From: Oreocharis arfaki
Lineage: Eukaryota; Chordata; Aves; Passeriformes; Paramythiidae
Direction of reading: 5' to 3'
Length of the DNA stretch: 64,000 bases
NCBI GenBank assembly: GCA_013398015.1
Contig: VZRR01013418.1
Span: forward strand, 786,812 to 850,811
The notes under the pieces are model-generated. The model was not told where the DNA came from. It was given only the letters and a program-made list of their open reading frames with translations, and made no database searches. Positions 50,491 through 62,800 of this stretch are shown here, in pieces. Position 1 is the first letter of the stretch. Every line of letters begins with the position of its first letter. A program made the translations under genes and the position numbers.

Positions 50491-52639
50491 AGTTGTAAAT
50501 AGAAACTATTCTGGCAACATGCTGTGAAATGATCCTTGGATTTCAGAGGGTAAGGCTGATCATTCAATTCAATCAACTGAGAAATGCAGCGATATTGTAC
50601 CAGTTCTACTTGAAAACCATAATTAATGATAGATTAGATTCTCAAACTGCATAGCTAGGTTGACTCTAAAAGGGGAGGCACTTACAGGATGTTTTCAAGC
50701 ACAGTATTAAAATAATTTTCTGATTATACTTTTGTTAGGACTTTTTTTCTTCTGTATCTTTTCAAGATCAAACTCACAGTTGGTCATTGGGGTCTTTTTG
50801 TTTTTCTTTTTTTTTTGCAAGTAGGGCTCAGTTTTAAACAATACAGCTTTATAGGTGAAAACCAGACCTGCAATATGCTTTAGGCTGAAATGTGGTTTGT
50901 TTTGCATTATTAAGTTCTAGTTGTAACAAAGGTGCCTTTAAAGGGTTGCTTGCCCTGAATGTGAGAGATTCTGCCAAAAGTTAAAAGAAATTTTTGTTGT
51001 AATACCCAGTTCCTGCTGTAAAGGATCTACAAAACACACTGTAAAGAACTGACATAGATGAAATCTCTCTGAAAAAGCATTTGCTGGCTCATCCAATGAG
51101 CCCTTCATGTTCCATGAGCTTCAAATGTTCTAAATACAGCATTTTCCTTCACTACTCTTGATCTCCAGGACAATTTATCTGAGGAGACTGCAGCAGAGGA
51201 GCTAAATCTTGAGAAGAGTCTATCTCTCTGACTTTCAGAAGTCAGTTTGTTAAAGATTTTTTTTAATACACAGTCACAGAGAAACAACATTTGAATGCAA
51301 AAATAATTCCAATGCTGAATGGCAAATTGCCCATAAATGCAAGTGAAAAATAGACAAAGTCCTGCAAGTTGTTTCCATGGAATCAGTGAAAACTACTGAT
51401 GTAGAAAATAAAATTCTGTTCCAAAAAGTAAAGTCATTTTACCCAAGGGCATTGAAGACTTGGGTCATGCCAAAGAGCATGAGGAGATGGTGACCACACC
51501 ATTCTAGGAAGTCCTGAGTAAGGACACAGTATCAAGTGGTAAGACTGGGGGAGATAGAAATATTTCAGGTTGTATTGGCTTTTCCATCCCATGAATCACG
51601 AAGGAGCTGATTTGTTATCAGCAGTAACAGCCTCTGTCCCTAAGAGAGGGGGACGACACAGGAAGCGTGTGCTCCAGGCTATTTACCAGGATGTTGCCAG
51701 AAATGGGTGTAACTTTTTGAACATGGTGACCTGCACTTTTAGATTATAATTGTATGTGAAGTCATAAACTAGACAGAAGGGACATATAAGAGTGACATGG
51801 AAAGGAAATATAATGAAAAGGATGAATACGTGATAGTTTCCAATCCATTATTATTTTCTCAGGAAAAGAATAAAACAGCATAGTGCAGAGCTCTTGGACT
51901 CCACCTTTTAGTTCCTTTAGTCAGGAACAACTATGTCCAGCTCAAGTTTCTGTTTTATCTGTGGTAATGACAAACATCTCCCTTAGCAGCAGAGTTATTT
52001 GCTCCTAGAGATAGCTGCATATCTCTGGCAATGATTAGGGAATGACTGGGATACAAGAACTGCACTGGTGGGTTCTGTCTCAAAAGGGGCAGCCAGTGCT
52101 TGCTTTCCAATACCTATGGACTGTACATCCATTTCTAGGATCACTCAGAACAAACTGTCAGTGAATTGGTGCCAATTTCTTCATAACTTAGGGAATAAGC
52201 TCCAATAACTTAAGAGAGTAAGCAGATGCAAGGTGGCTGAAATGCAATATCATTTAAGATTCAGCTCACATTCTCCTCAGTTATATCAGACATACAAAAA
52301 TGTTTTAGTACAATATTTACTATCAATTTCCTTTGTCTTTACTCTGATACACTCCAGATCTACTTCTTCCACTGCCCCAGGGGTCACTAGAGCTCTGGGT
52401 ATTCAATGCCTGTGACTACAGTTTCTCTGTGGTTATTTTCTGTATTACCCTTTTATCTATATCCAAGTAATAGAACTGACTATTGTATTAGATAGGGTTT
52501 CTAATGACAGATGGGCTTCAACATCCAAATGCTAACATTTAGGTCCTTTCAGAAAACATTATTTTTCACTTGCCTTGCACATCAGCAGTAAGAACAATGT
52601 AAAACAAAATTATAAGAAAGAGTTGGATAGAAAAACCTG
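50491..52639. other. AT-rich noncoding stretch, nothing recognised
   Basis: A T-run occurs near 50808-50817. Short frames on both strands have no domains. No element or RNA gene is seen. Confidence 0.6.
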
Positions 52640-52920
52640 AAAGAGTCTAATGCATGAAAGAATGAGAAACATTTTAATAAACCTATAGAAATTTCCGGAT
52701 GACTGTGTCACAATTAAAGTGCTCATTAGCGAGACCTGGAGTTCTCATTCATTCAACTTTCCACATAAAATTCTATCCTACGAAAATTGCCTTGATGTAC
52801 CAGTAAAAAATCCAAAAGCTGTTACACAGCAGAAATGGCTGTGCGTTTTTTAACCAGATTGGATGATCAGCTGTCACTGCTGTCTGATCATATGGACTTC
52901 TGCATAGGAAAGCAGTTTTT
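52640..52920. promoter_or_regulatory. Candidate conserved noncoding element
   Basis: Complex, low-redundancy sequence retains CpGs (near 52696, 52730, 52781, 52844). It includes CACAATTAAAGTGCTCATTA (52710-52729) with homeodomain-type ATTA words. A perfect 8-bp-arm inverted repeat, ATGATCAG (52863-52870) and CTGATCAT (52884-52891), encloses a CAGCTG E-box overlapping its left arm and a CTGTCA word. No meaningful frame crosses it. The call is inferred from texture and motif density. Confidence 0.42.
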
Positions 52921-53980
52921 CTTTGCCCAAATACATTAAGCTAGAATTTCAGACATAAAACCACAAATAGCATCGATGTGGTGTTTAGCAAGGGGGAGTT
53001 CTTTGTTAACACCTTCATTCCCATTACTTACTACAGAAGAAACAGATGGAATTCAATTTTTGCCCAACTGTTATGAATGATGAATATCTTTTCAGTCAAT
53101 GCTGAGGGAGTTCAAAGGCGTGACAAAACAGTCTGAAGATCAAAATATAAAAAATAATTCAACATGCAGGATAAATACAACCACCTTCTGATTTGATGAC
53201 TCCCCCATGACTTCCTCACACATAGTAGGCCACCAGCTTACAAAAACCTAGTTTTAGACCTTTAATGCTATAGGTGTTCTGGCATAATAATTTCAATCCA
53301 ATTAAAAGCCTGAATTCAAAGCCACTGAAATCAATCAGCATATCTCCTTTGATTTAAAAAATTTTATTTGCCCCAAGAAATCTGATCTTCAGTTGTTTTC
53401 CATTCTCACAGATGGTCTTTGCTTTTAACCTGTTTTCTTGCCCTTTATACTGTTTTGCCATGATCAGTTTTTTTGACAAGCCTTTCCTCTAACTGAAGAT
53501 ACAAACTTTCTTGTTTACTTCTAATGGTTGAAACTTGTCCCTCATAGTTAATACATATATTTTTTTTTTGGCGGCGGGAGTGGGGGGAGTGTATTGTAGC
53601 TTCTGGTATTGCCAAAGTAGTTGCAACACCACTGGGTGCTTTCCACATTACCTCTGAGAACCATTTGCATTAAATGTGGTTTATGTTTTCAGTCATTTAA
53701 AAGGGGAGGTGGACAGAATAAGCTAAAAAATATGTTCATGGTCTATTTTTCTCAATGCTGAATCTTTCTCTGAAGCCAATTGGAAGTCTGCCACTGATTT
53801 AAATAGGAGACTGATAGGGCTCTAAATTCACTTTTCTGAGATGTGCCCCCATTTTTTAAACATCACCCCGATTATTTTCCAACATTCTCTTCTTCCATTC
53901 TAGAATAGAACATAAATCAGAGAACTTTCTCTTTGTTGTTTGTTACACGTTTTCCTGGAAAATTCATAGCGTGGATTTAA
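52921..53980. other. AT-rich noncoding stretch
   Basis: A T10 run followed by a GGCGGCGGGAGTGGGGGG G-rich tract lies at 53561-53588. I recognise no gene or element. Confidence 0.6.
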
Positions 53981-54800
53981 AGGATGAAGATCAGCGATAT
54001 ATGCAAGATGTGTATACACATTTTTCTTTTGAACTTGCATCTAAGGTGGTCTTCAGCGCACTATGATTTTTCCTGTTGTATGCAGAGTGACTCATTTGGA
54101 CTTTGGCACTGTTCAGTATTTTCCTGCTGTTTGAAACAAAAAAGAAGTGAGTGTGAAGAGGCTGATGCAGACCGGCTCCATCTGCACTTCCTCGCTGGCT
54201 CCCAGGCTGTCAGAAAGTCAAGGGCAGCTACGGTCCCCTTGTTCCAGCATCACTTACCCTTAACGGGGCATTGTTCCTAAACACTATTATTGTTTCAGGT
54301 TGTCACTTAAAGGAGATGTTACATGTACAGTTACTTCAGAAATGATGGGTTGTTCTGCCCTCAAAAGCCATGTTTATCGCTTTACCCTTTGCAGAGGATG
54401 GCCGGCTGCCACTGCTGCTGGCTGCACTTGGAGGATAGCTGCAAAAGCTCTTCTTTGACCTAGTGGCTTTTAAAGTCTGTATTTCCCCTCATGCTCCATG
54501 CTAAGCTGTGAAGTTCGCACAGCCATCTCCACCGCTATAAAGAGGAATGCTAAGTTCCTTTATAAATTAAAGGATGTTTCATAGCTGAGGCTTGGAGGAG
54601 ACAGGAGCGGAAATTTCTGTGAAGCTACAGAAAGGCTTCTGTCGGGAGTAGACAATGAGAGTAAAAAGATTTTGTCAAATTGCTGCATAAATCATTGGTT
54701 AATTATAGGCCTTAATCATCTGCATATTGTAGAAAACAGCCGTGCTGCAAATCAGATCCACTCAGCCACCTCACAGACTGGCACAGAACTGAGAACTAAA
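53981..54800. promoter_or_regulatory. Candidate conserved noncoding element cluster
   Basis: This extended region is of mixed composition, with surviving CpGs (near 53993, 54057, 54170, 54193, 54262, 54401, 54515, 54532, 54609, 54643). It has an imperfect inverted repeat TATAAAGAGGAA / TTCCTTTATA (54536-54564) and homeodomain/POU-type words TTAATTATA (54699-54707), TTAATCA and TGCATAT (54712-54727). The 98-codon plus frame at 53984-54280 ends in a stop and shows no domain. It reads like one or more enhancers, which is inference. Confidence 0.4.
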
Positions 54801-55085
54801 TGTATGGGTAGTTCATAATCATAATCTAATCTCTTTAATCTGGTGGCACTGCTGCATGTAATGATATTCTGAAAGCAAATCTGATGCAACTTTAATAATA
54901 CTAAGGAAAACAAAATACAGATGTTCCTAAAGTAAAGGAATTTACAAACAAACGTACAGAACATTAAAAAGTAAGATTAAAAAGAATTTACCATCTGCAA
55001 TAACCTAAAAGAATAATAAATCTGACAGCCTGAGCCAAACATTTAGAATGCATTTGTATATTTTCAGAACTGCTGTGCTGTTATG

Positions 55086-55102
55086 AAAAAAAAAAAAAAA
55101 AA
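55086..55102. repeat. Poly(A) tract, A17
   Basis: Seventeen A after CTGTTATG. No polyadenylation signal or retrogene body is recognisable directly upstream. Confidence 0.9.
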
Positions 55103-56700
55103 TGTCAAACTATTGTACATTCATCAACCTCTCTCATTATCCAAGGCTCTCACCACACTTGGCTCACAGGTGCCAGACCACAGCACAAGCCAGCAGTTGA
55201 AGTCCTTCACCCAAGGACTTTCAGCTGCTGTGGAGCACCCATTATGGCAAATTTAGTTTTCTGACACATTAGTCCTCAGAGTTTGAAAAAAAAAATGCAA
55301 ATTCATATGACATGAAAGATAATTTTAAAAAATTAACTTCAATTCCTATTCTGGGAGATTCAAAGAATGCTTAAGGTACAACTTTTATAAAGAAATGTCA
55401 TCTACAAATGTCCTCATCCAATATGTAGTGGGATCAGGGAGGATTCTTCCACTCATCCAAGAGGATATTTTTAATAGGGACAATCTTGTTCAGATTAAAT
55501 CACTGCTGTGCAAATCTCCTGCAGGTCATTATAAACAGCCTTCTCATGATGCCATTTCTTTCTCTTTATTTTTGTTAAGCAAGTTATTTCTACTCAGTAG
55601 GGCTGTGTAGCCTGTTACACGATGGAGGTATTAAATAAGGCTAAGAATTGCTTGCTCCCTGACACAGGGGTCTCAGTAACTACCAGCTACAAAAGGGTAA
55701 CAATAAATAGGCAGTATTTGTGCACCACATTCAGTCAAAAAAAGCCCAGCGAACATTTAATTTGAATTAACTCGTGTCCACAAAAAGCGTACCACTAAAA
55801 AGTGTGCGGCTGACCAACCTACCCATGCAACCTAGCAGTGCAAAGCTGTCAGTAAGACAAGAATAAGCAGCAGATAAGAACAAAACTTTTTTTGTTTAGT
55901 AACCACAAAACAAGCTTCTGGAACTGTACTAGTGATAGAAAGACACAAAACTACAGCTGCCAGCCCAGCCAGCAGCTGGGAACACCCATGTGACAGCAGG
56001 GCCGTGTGACAGCAACCATCTTCATCAGCACTGGTGTGACTCCACTTGTCCTTGCAGCAGTGGCAGTGGGCCCCCTCAAGCTTGTTCTGCATTCTGCATT
56101 TCTGCAGTCATCCTGCAAAACACAGAGTGCTCCACAGCTAAGGGCGGGAAAAAGGTATGAACACATTCACCGCAGTGTTTTTCCTCGGACCACGCTTCAC
56201 AAGCTCAAAAAGAGATGGATTTATGGTTCCTGAATTGTTAAGGCCCCCTCTGTTGAACTCAAAGCCAATAAACAGAGGAAAACGTGTTGTATAACAAGAA
56301 TAAGATGGACTATTGGCTTTCCAGAAGTAGAAGTATTTTGCACTTGGAGCGATTTCCAGGACCCTGCAGCACTGCAAACATAGAGGCACTGTGCCCAAAA
56401 GCCCTCTGATCTCAGCTGCACTCGTCAACCTGATCCAGGTGATACTTTGGTCTGTGCAGAAAATGACATGTTTTTTTACTGAACTACTCACTTCCATCTT
56501 TCTCCACTTTTACTGAAGCTCAAGAAGTTTCTTTGTGTTTCCTGACTGCTGTTATCTGCTCATTTTTCATCATCTATTTGGATGTTTAATGTTTTATAGT
56601 AGGAAGCATTGCTTTGCTATGAAGAATAGCTGATGAAACAGGCATCCCATCACTAACAGACATCTGATTGTTACTATTAATTAGAAAGATGAAACCTTGC

Positions 56701-56717
56701 TTTTTTTTTTTTTTTTT
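56701..56717. repeat. Poly(T) tract, T17
   Basis: Seventeen T after GAAACCTTGC. No minus-strand retrogene is recognised to the right of it. Confidence 0.9.
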
Positions 56718-57719
56718 AATAGACCATGTGTTGCTGGCTTTTATTTTGGTTTGTGTTGCTTTTGCGTTTTATTTTAAAGATCTCTAATGAGAAAAACAGC
56801 ACACCTTTGCAGAATGGTAGTAGAAAAGAAGCTCCCTTACCTTCTTCAAAAGCACATTTATATTCTTACATCACTGGATATTATGTATATAATATTCAGC
56901 AGGTGGCAGGAATCCAAGATCAACACTGAAGATTGAACTGCTTTGTGAACCCTTCTTCTTGCCTAAATGTCTTTGCATCGTGTCTTATAATCAAAAAGGC
57001 CTGATGAATAATCTTCAATTATAAAGAGGCACTATATGCCTGAGGAAGTCAGGGTTTCTTTTCTGAGTAAAATAACTAGTAATGGGCAATAGGACAGATA
57101 TCTGAATAGAAAGCAACTAGAAGACAAGTAGCAAGATTTTAAAAAAAGGAAGGAAAATAGGAAATATGAGGTGGGGGGAAAAGGAAATATGTATTCTGGT
57201 CCAAACGACAAGTCCCTGCAAATTTACACAGTCTAGCTGATTCACTAGAATTAGATTAACACAACATTGCTCATTTCCAAGTGCAAAGTCTGCATGCAGA
57301 AAATGCTTAACAACAATACTAAGAGGAAACTTGCTGAAGCAGTAAGACACAGATGGCCAGAATAAAGTACTGAAACACCACAGGAGTCAAGTTGTGCTGG
57401 GGCTGAGATGAGATTTCCCTGTGCAGTGATCTGCTCTGTAGAGGACAAAGAGTGACTGTGCCTACCCCGGAGAAAAAAGGAAACATTAGAACAGCTATGT
57501 GCAGCAGATTTAGGGATGGAGACATGCCAGAAGAAGCTTCAAAATTTGTTTCTCTTGCCAATAATGAGTAAGCAGATTGAACATTTTAACATATAGATAG
57601 CATTCGACATGTAGGTAAAAGAAAAATGTAAAAAACCCCCTTAATTCCTGTATCAAAGACCCTGGGGACAAGGAACATATCAATAAGCTATCAGGTATTG
57701 CAAGATTTATCCTGTCAAA

Positions 57720-57985
57720 CCTTTGGGCATTCTTTGCAAATTAATAGCATGTCCCTGTCAAGATGCAAAGATTTCTTTTGTTCTCACTTGATATGAACAG
57801 GATTTAGGGATTGTTTTAAAATAACGAATATTGTGAAGGAAGGGCGGGGTTAAGCATTAGGGAAATCAAAATCATCGTCTTGGCTTTACTACAAAAAAAT
57901 TTGGATTACATTGAGGCAAGTCGTTCAGTTTCAGTGGATTGGTTCATTATGTACTTAATATTGAGATTAGAATAATACTACTTTC
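57720..57985 (+). promoter_or_regulatory. Candidate conserved element with MIR-like 3' half
   Basis: The left half has TTTGCAAATTAATAGCATG (57735-57753), an octamer-like plus homeodomain-type composite, and ATGCAAAG. The right half (about 57881-57985) follows the order of the MIR SINE core and 3' region: TTGAGGCAAGTCGTT (57911-57925), TTCATTATGTA, then GAGATTAGAATAATACTAC (57963-57981). MIR is an ancient amniote SINE, and old copies are often preserved inside enhancers. Divergence is high, so the MIR call is tentative. Confidence 0.33.
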
Positions 57986-58429
57986 TCCCTTCTGCTTTTG
58001 TGTGACTTGTGTATTTCACTGCTTTGAAGGCTGCATTTTCTGCTACACTGCCTTTTCCTAGCATAAAAGATTCTGCATCTAAACTGAAGACTTTAGGAAT
58101 CATAATTCTAACAAGAGGCATGTTTGTAAAGCTATCATTTGCCAGTACATTAGTTGTACAGTAGGAGGAAAATAGCTCAGAGTTGAACATAATTATAACA
58201 CACAGGGACTCATATTTAACATTTTTATATGAACACTGCTATTTCCGTACAGAACTATCTGCAATATCATTAAATAATGCCCTTCATGTAGATGTTACAT
58301 GTTTATCCGTACAGCAGGATGGAATGAGGCATTGTAGGTAATATAAAGCAAAATTGGGTTTGGATTATAGACATTCATACTAAAGATTTAAATAGTTCCC
58401 CGAAATCAAGGTTGATGAGCAAGTTTGCC
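57986..58429. other. Noncoding stretch, nothing specific
   Basis: The minus frame at 58190-57978 has no recognisable domain. No repeat or RNA gene is seen. Confidence 0.5.
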
Positions 58430-58810
58430 CTGCCATAAATCTTAAATACAAGGTACAATTACTGCCACTTCAGAGCAACAGGTATCACCCTTTAATGCTA
58501 TTTTAGGATATTGGATGCTGTTTTCCAACTCTGATCAGCAAAATAAGGTCTGAGGCAGGCAGAGAAGAAACAGCTCCTTTACTTCAAAACAGAGAAGTAG
58601 AGACAAGACAAAGTGATTGAGCAGCACTTTCTAAATAGCAGAAAGTTACACCTGCCATCAGCACATTTTCAAATGTGCTCCTGAGCAAGGGAAGATGAGT
58701 ACATTGTCCCAAATTACTTATATACTGTATGTCAGAAGCGCCTTAATTAAGCCATTTTTAAATGGGTGGCACATCAATGTTTAACCTCTTTATTTACTAA
58801 AGAGAGAGAG
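58430..58810. promoter_or_regulatory. Candidate conserved element with near-perfect palindrome
   Basis: AGCACATTT (58670-58678) and AAATGTGCT (58681-58689) form a 9-bp-arm inverted repeat with a 2-base spacer. A second, CCATTT/AAATGG with a 2-base spacer, lies at 58752-58765, just after TTAATTAA (58743-58750). The stretch has varied composition and no frame of note. An enhancer role is inferred from these symmetric and homeodomain-type words. Confidence 0.4.
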
Positions 58811-59852
58811 AAAACAACTTTGGTTCCATACATATAGACATCAGTATCAAAGAGACATTTTATAAGTTTCAAATGAGACAAACTTTCTGAAGCTTTCTTG
58901 TCAGTTTGGTCAAGTAGTTTTTTGGAAATACTTAAAAGTGTTACTCAAAATCCCATGAAAGTCACTGCTCCACTACATTCAAAAGACTTCTCCTCCCAAC
59001 ACTAAATTAAAACCTACATTCACATATCTATTCTGGGTGATGTAGATTAATGATATTTCATCACAGGAACTTTCATAAGTTAAGTTCTACAGCCCTACAG
59101 ATTTAAATTGGACACAGTTAAAATGAAACATGGAATTAAACTCATAATCCATATGTGATTGGATTTTGCAGAATTGCAGAATTTTGCAACTGTCTTATTC
59201 ATCATGCTGAGCTTCCCAGCACTAGACCATAGAATATGCTGGGGACAGGGAGCTTTGTAATCAAGCACCCAGACACACAATCCCAGACAGTGACAGTACG
59301 TATGTGCTTTCATGATCCATGATTTAGGTCTCATTCAAATCCCACCAAAGTTCATAATCAGTCTCTTGTCCGTACTGGCATACACTCAGCTAGCTGAAGG
59401 CTCTGTCAGCACTAAAGAGGTCAAGTCCTTAATAAATGTAACAGACAGAAAAGTAGCATTTAAGGAGATTTAAAGACTGATGTATCTATCTAAATTATAC
59501 ACCTATGTAGCTCATATTGAATTGGAATAAAAGTGCTGAGAAATTAACAGAATAAGTAAACACCAAATAAGGTTTTCAATAGTGTAAAAATAACGGTCTC
59601 TGTTAACAGGTTTGTCCTTCAAGATACTACTCTACTCCAGTGCCCACTTTCTCACAGACTCAGTGCTCTTCTTGGCTACCAGCAGTTCCTCCCGTTCTCA
59701 GGGCTCTTCATCTTCTTTGCAAATACAGCTTCAACAAGCCTCATGTGTGCACGTCTGTCCTTTGCTTTTCATTGCACTTTGGTTACATAAATACATGATC
59801 TCCCTATATAAAAACAGCCTATAAAATCTGTACCTAATATGAGGCACTTTAA

Positions 59853-59873
59853 CCACATAAAGAATTTATGTGG
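59853..59873. repeat. 9-bp-arm inverted repeat, 3-base spacer
   Basis: CCACATAAA (59853-59861) and TTTATGTGG (59865-59873) are exact reverse complements separated by GAA. The near-palindrome stops abruptly at both ends. Confidence 0.88.
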
Positions 59874-61702
59874 ATGGGCACATAAAAGCCAGGGACAGAA
59901 CAAGACAGAAGTATATGTAATTAACACATTGAGGATCTGCACTATGATCAGTCTCAGAGATAACATAGCACATCTGGCAGCAGGGGTGGTGAGAGCCCAC
60001 TCTATCAGACAGAGGGGAGATGCCAGCTGCTAAGAGAGATAACAGATACTCTGCCTGATGCATGACCTGCAAACCAACAACAGCCAGTCAAGATAGCCCA
60101 GTTGCCATCTCTCTGATAAAGAAGAGAGAGGCCAGGGCTGCTGATACCATCCCAGACATCAGTGTTTGGCTCTCACAGCAACTGGGCTGAGTAGCAATGT
60201 TCTTCCCACATATATTCTGAAACAGGATTTATCGAGTAGGCCAGGCATCCACCAACTGCTCTCATGGAGAGCAAAGCCAGGTGCCAGAGACAGAAAGTTA
60301 TGTTGCCTGCAATAACTGTTAGAAAATTCAGCTGCATTAGTCCCTCTCAATCCAGTAATGGTGCTGGATTCTTCCTTGTGTACAAACATCCTGTAACTGA
60401 CTTGGAACAAAAAGTTACTATGGCATAGATTATTTTTATTATAAGGTCCTTATTCTAAGTCCAAACTATTAGGTACAGTACATGAAAATAACTCTGGGAA
60501 CTGCTGCTCAGAATTAAAAATCCATTCAGTAAAAAATTCTTGTTTCCTATGTCTAAGCACTTCTCAAATATAATTATAAACAGTTCATAGTGCTGTGACT
60601 ACAAAAAATTGAATTTTAGAAGTAAACTAATCCAAGACCTTTTCTGGTCACAGATCACTGAATCCAGAATCATGCAATCCAATAAAGAAAACGGTATATA
60701 CCACTGAATGTGACTATACCACATAATAACAATAAAGACAACACCACTTTCTCCACTCTTCATAAAGCCTTCCTTTAAGTAGTCCCATATCTCAAGATAG
60801 CACCAAGCAACTTGTTTCATAACCTCTTAATCAGAACACTTTCTATTTCCACTTTTTCTGTGATTCAGAATTTTCTACTGAAAAAAAAAATAGAGTGGTA
60901 ATTTAAGTACAGATCAGGTTGGCTTCTTTTTAACCTGTTTTTGAGATTTTCCTCCCTTCTCCATAATGTGCATAGCTTATTTACAGCCAGGTACTCTCAA
61001 ACATAGCTCAGAGGCTAAAAATATCTTGAAGACATATTTAACAATATGTGGCAAATTAAACAGCTTAAGACAGGCTCTCTGGTGGCTTTGAACAGACAGA
61101 AAGAACTGTGGTTTGAGCATGAAAACTGAAGTTATTCTCCTACTGAAATGGTAGCATTCAAAATAGATACCTTGTAGTGAACACCACCAGTCCTGTTTAG
61201 ATGTCCTTCAGACATCATTAAAAGACCATTTTTAGAGGAAAGGGAATTAACCAAATTTAAGGACAAATAAATAGGCTGAACTGACAAAATCAGAGTGTAC
61301 ATCTGTCTGATGACCTATTCTTCCCTAAGGAGGAATAAGTGACTACTGTCTCACATTCATCATTGCTAGAGGCATCTACACAGCATAATTCAGAGTTTTT
61401 CTAAATCATCACAGTCAACCGACAAAAAACAGACATACTGTTCTGAGCCATGGTAATTCACAAGAGTTAACATTTGCACATTTATTTAGGTAGATGCAGA
61501 GGACAGAACAGGAATTCCTTAAAGCAGTTCTACCTTTGTTTGTAGTTGCATTCTGTTGGTCAATAAGATAGAATAAGGTTATTGTTATTAATAAACCACT
61601 GTTTTCTGTTGGCTGGCTTCTGACAAGCTTGTATTGTTCAGTGTTGCTGTTCTCCAAGTTCCCATATTTTCATTATTATTTTGCCCCTCTACAATCTCTC
61701 TC

Positions 61703-61720
61703 TTTTTTTTTTTTTTTTTT
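61703..61720. repeat. Poly(T) tract, T18, after CT-rich lead
   Basis: TCTCTCTC is followed by T18, a pyrimidine tract. No retroelement body is recognised beside it. Confidence 0.9.
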
Positions 61721-62449
61721 CTGCCTCCCCTGGGAAATGTCTGGATTCTGCATGATTAAAGTTAATGGGAGCTTTGCCATCAGCTTCACTAAATATGGGA
61801 TAATGCTCTGTGCCAAATTCCATAAACCTTCTAGTAAGCCACAACACCTGTTTTCCTTCTCCTCCCATGCCCCATTTCTCTTCATTGCACATTTTTTCTC
61901 TGCTCTGACACTTATTAATCCATGCACTCTATCCAATCAATCACATTCATCTTTCTTCACCAGTTATGTTGTTGTAGTTCTGTGGCTGAAATGACTAGGG
62001 CAGTGTGAACTCACTTATAAAAGTGCTACTTTTCATATTGCCAAAGTAATGTCAGTGTTTCACAGAACACCAGTCTAAAATGGTATGCAATACCTTTTCA
62101 TGCATCTTGATCTGATTTTAATTTAACTTTCAGTCCCGCTTGGAAACTCACCGCCCTGTACATTTATTTCTAAAATGTTCTTATACCCAAGTGTTAAATC
62201 TTTGCCATTGTTCAGCTTGTTGAATTCCAGTCTCCCCTTCCTAGCAAATGTAATGAACACACTTTATAATTTCTGCCAAAACGTTTCAACATTTAAGCTT
62301 TAGCAGTTCTTCATTCTTTGTGCTAAAACCCTTCCTGGAATTTTTAGTTTAACTCCTCTTGAGCTTAATTAAAGACATGTCTTCTAAAAACACCTATTGA
62401 GACAAGCAGAACAAGTGCAACTGTCTTAGGAAAGCATAGGGCCTCAGCT

Positions 62450-62800
62450 TTAGAATAATAATGACCAAGCAGAGCGGAAGCAAAGACGATCATTTGGGAA
62501 TGATCACTCGGGTCAACAGTCTCAAATACGGATTAATCACGGGGGGAAGGGACGAAAAAAAAGCACTTTGGGAACAGTTGGTTTCTTATTGAAGCAAGAC
62601 CTACGGCCCTGTCTCTTTAGCATATTCTCTCATTTGTTAAGACCCTTCATTAGCTGTGTGAATGTAATCCACTACTTCATCTCCAAAATGTGCGACAGGC
62701 CAAGCAGCAGGTGAAGGACATCCTTTATTCAGTTCTGTCTGACTTTGACTTTATTAGAGTGATACATCATTCAGGATTCAAATTAATGTCTATCCCAAGA
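62450..62800. promoter_or_regulatory. Strong-looking candidate conserved noncoding element
   Basis: Many CpGs are kept in AT-rich DNA (near 62475, 62488, 62510, 62530, 62540, 62553, 62604, 62693). GATCATT (62488-62494) and AATGATC (62499-62505) form a perfect inverted repeat with a 4-base spacer. GGATTAATC (62530-62538) is a dimeric bicoid/OTX/PITX-type homeodomain word. CATTTGTTAAG, CTTCATTAGCTG and TTTATTAGAG follow. No open frame explains the constraint-like texture. I rate this the best enhancer candidate here, pending alignment. Confidence 0.45.

Larger units (their letters stand above)
54801..57700. other. Noncoding stretch with homopolymers and a GC-richer patch
   Basis: A GC-richer patch lies at about 55900-56130. 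Frames there and at 56497-56138 (119 codons, minus) have no domain I recognise. Homopolymers at 55086 and 56701 are listed separately. Confidence 0.55.
58811..62449. other. AT-rich noncoding stretch
   Basis: The 121-codon plus frame at 61629-61994 reads through the T18 run as poly-Phe and is composition-driven. The inverted repeat at 59853-59873 is listed separately. No gene or element is recognised. Confidence 0.55.

Noticed and set aside
55020..55102. A17 run as the tail of a processed pseudogene
   Set aside because: No polyadenylation signal, gene-like body or target-site duplication seen beside it.
59228..59245. CCATAGAATATGCTGGGG as an antisense CR1 start
   Set aside because: Similarity stops after the first dozen bases; no GTTGGAAGGGA-type continuation.
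61629..61994. 121-codon frame with poly-Phe
   Set aside because: The frame runs through a T18 homopolymer; the peptide reflects that tract.
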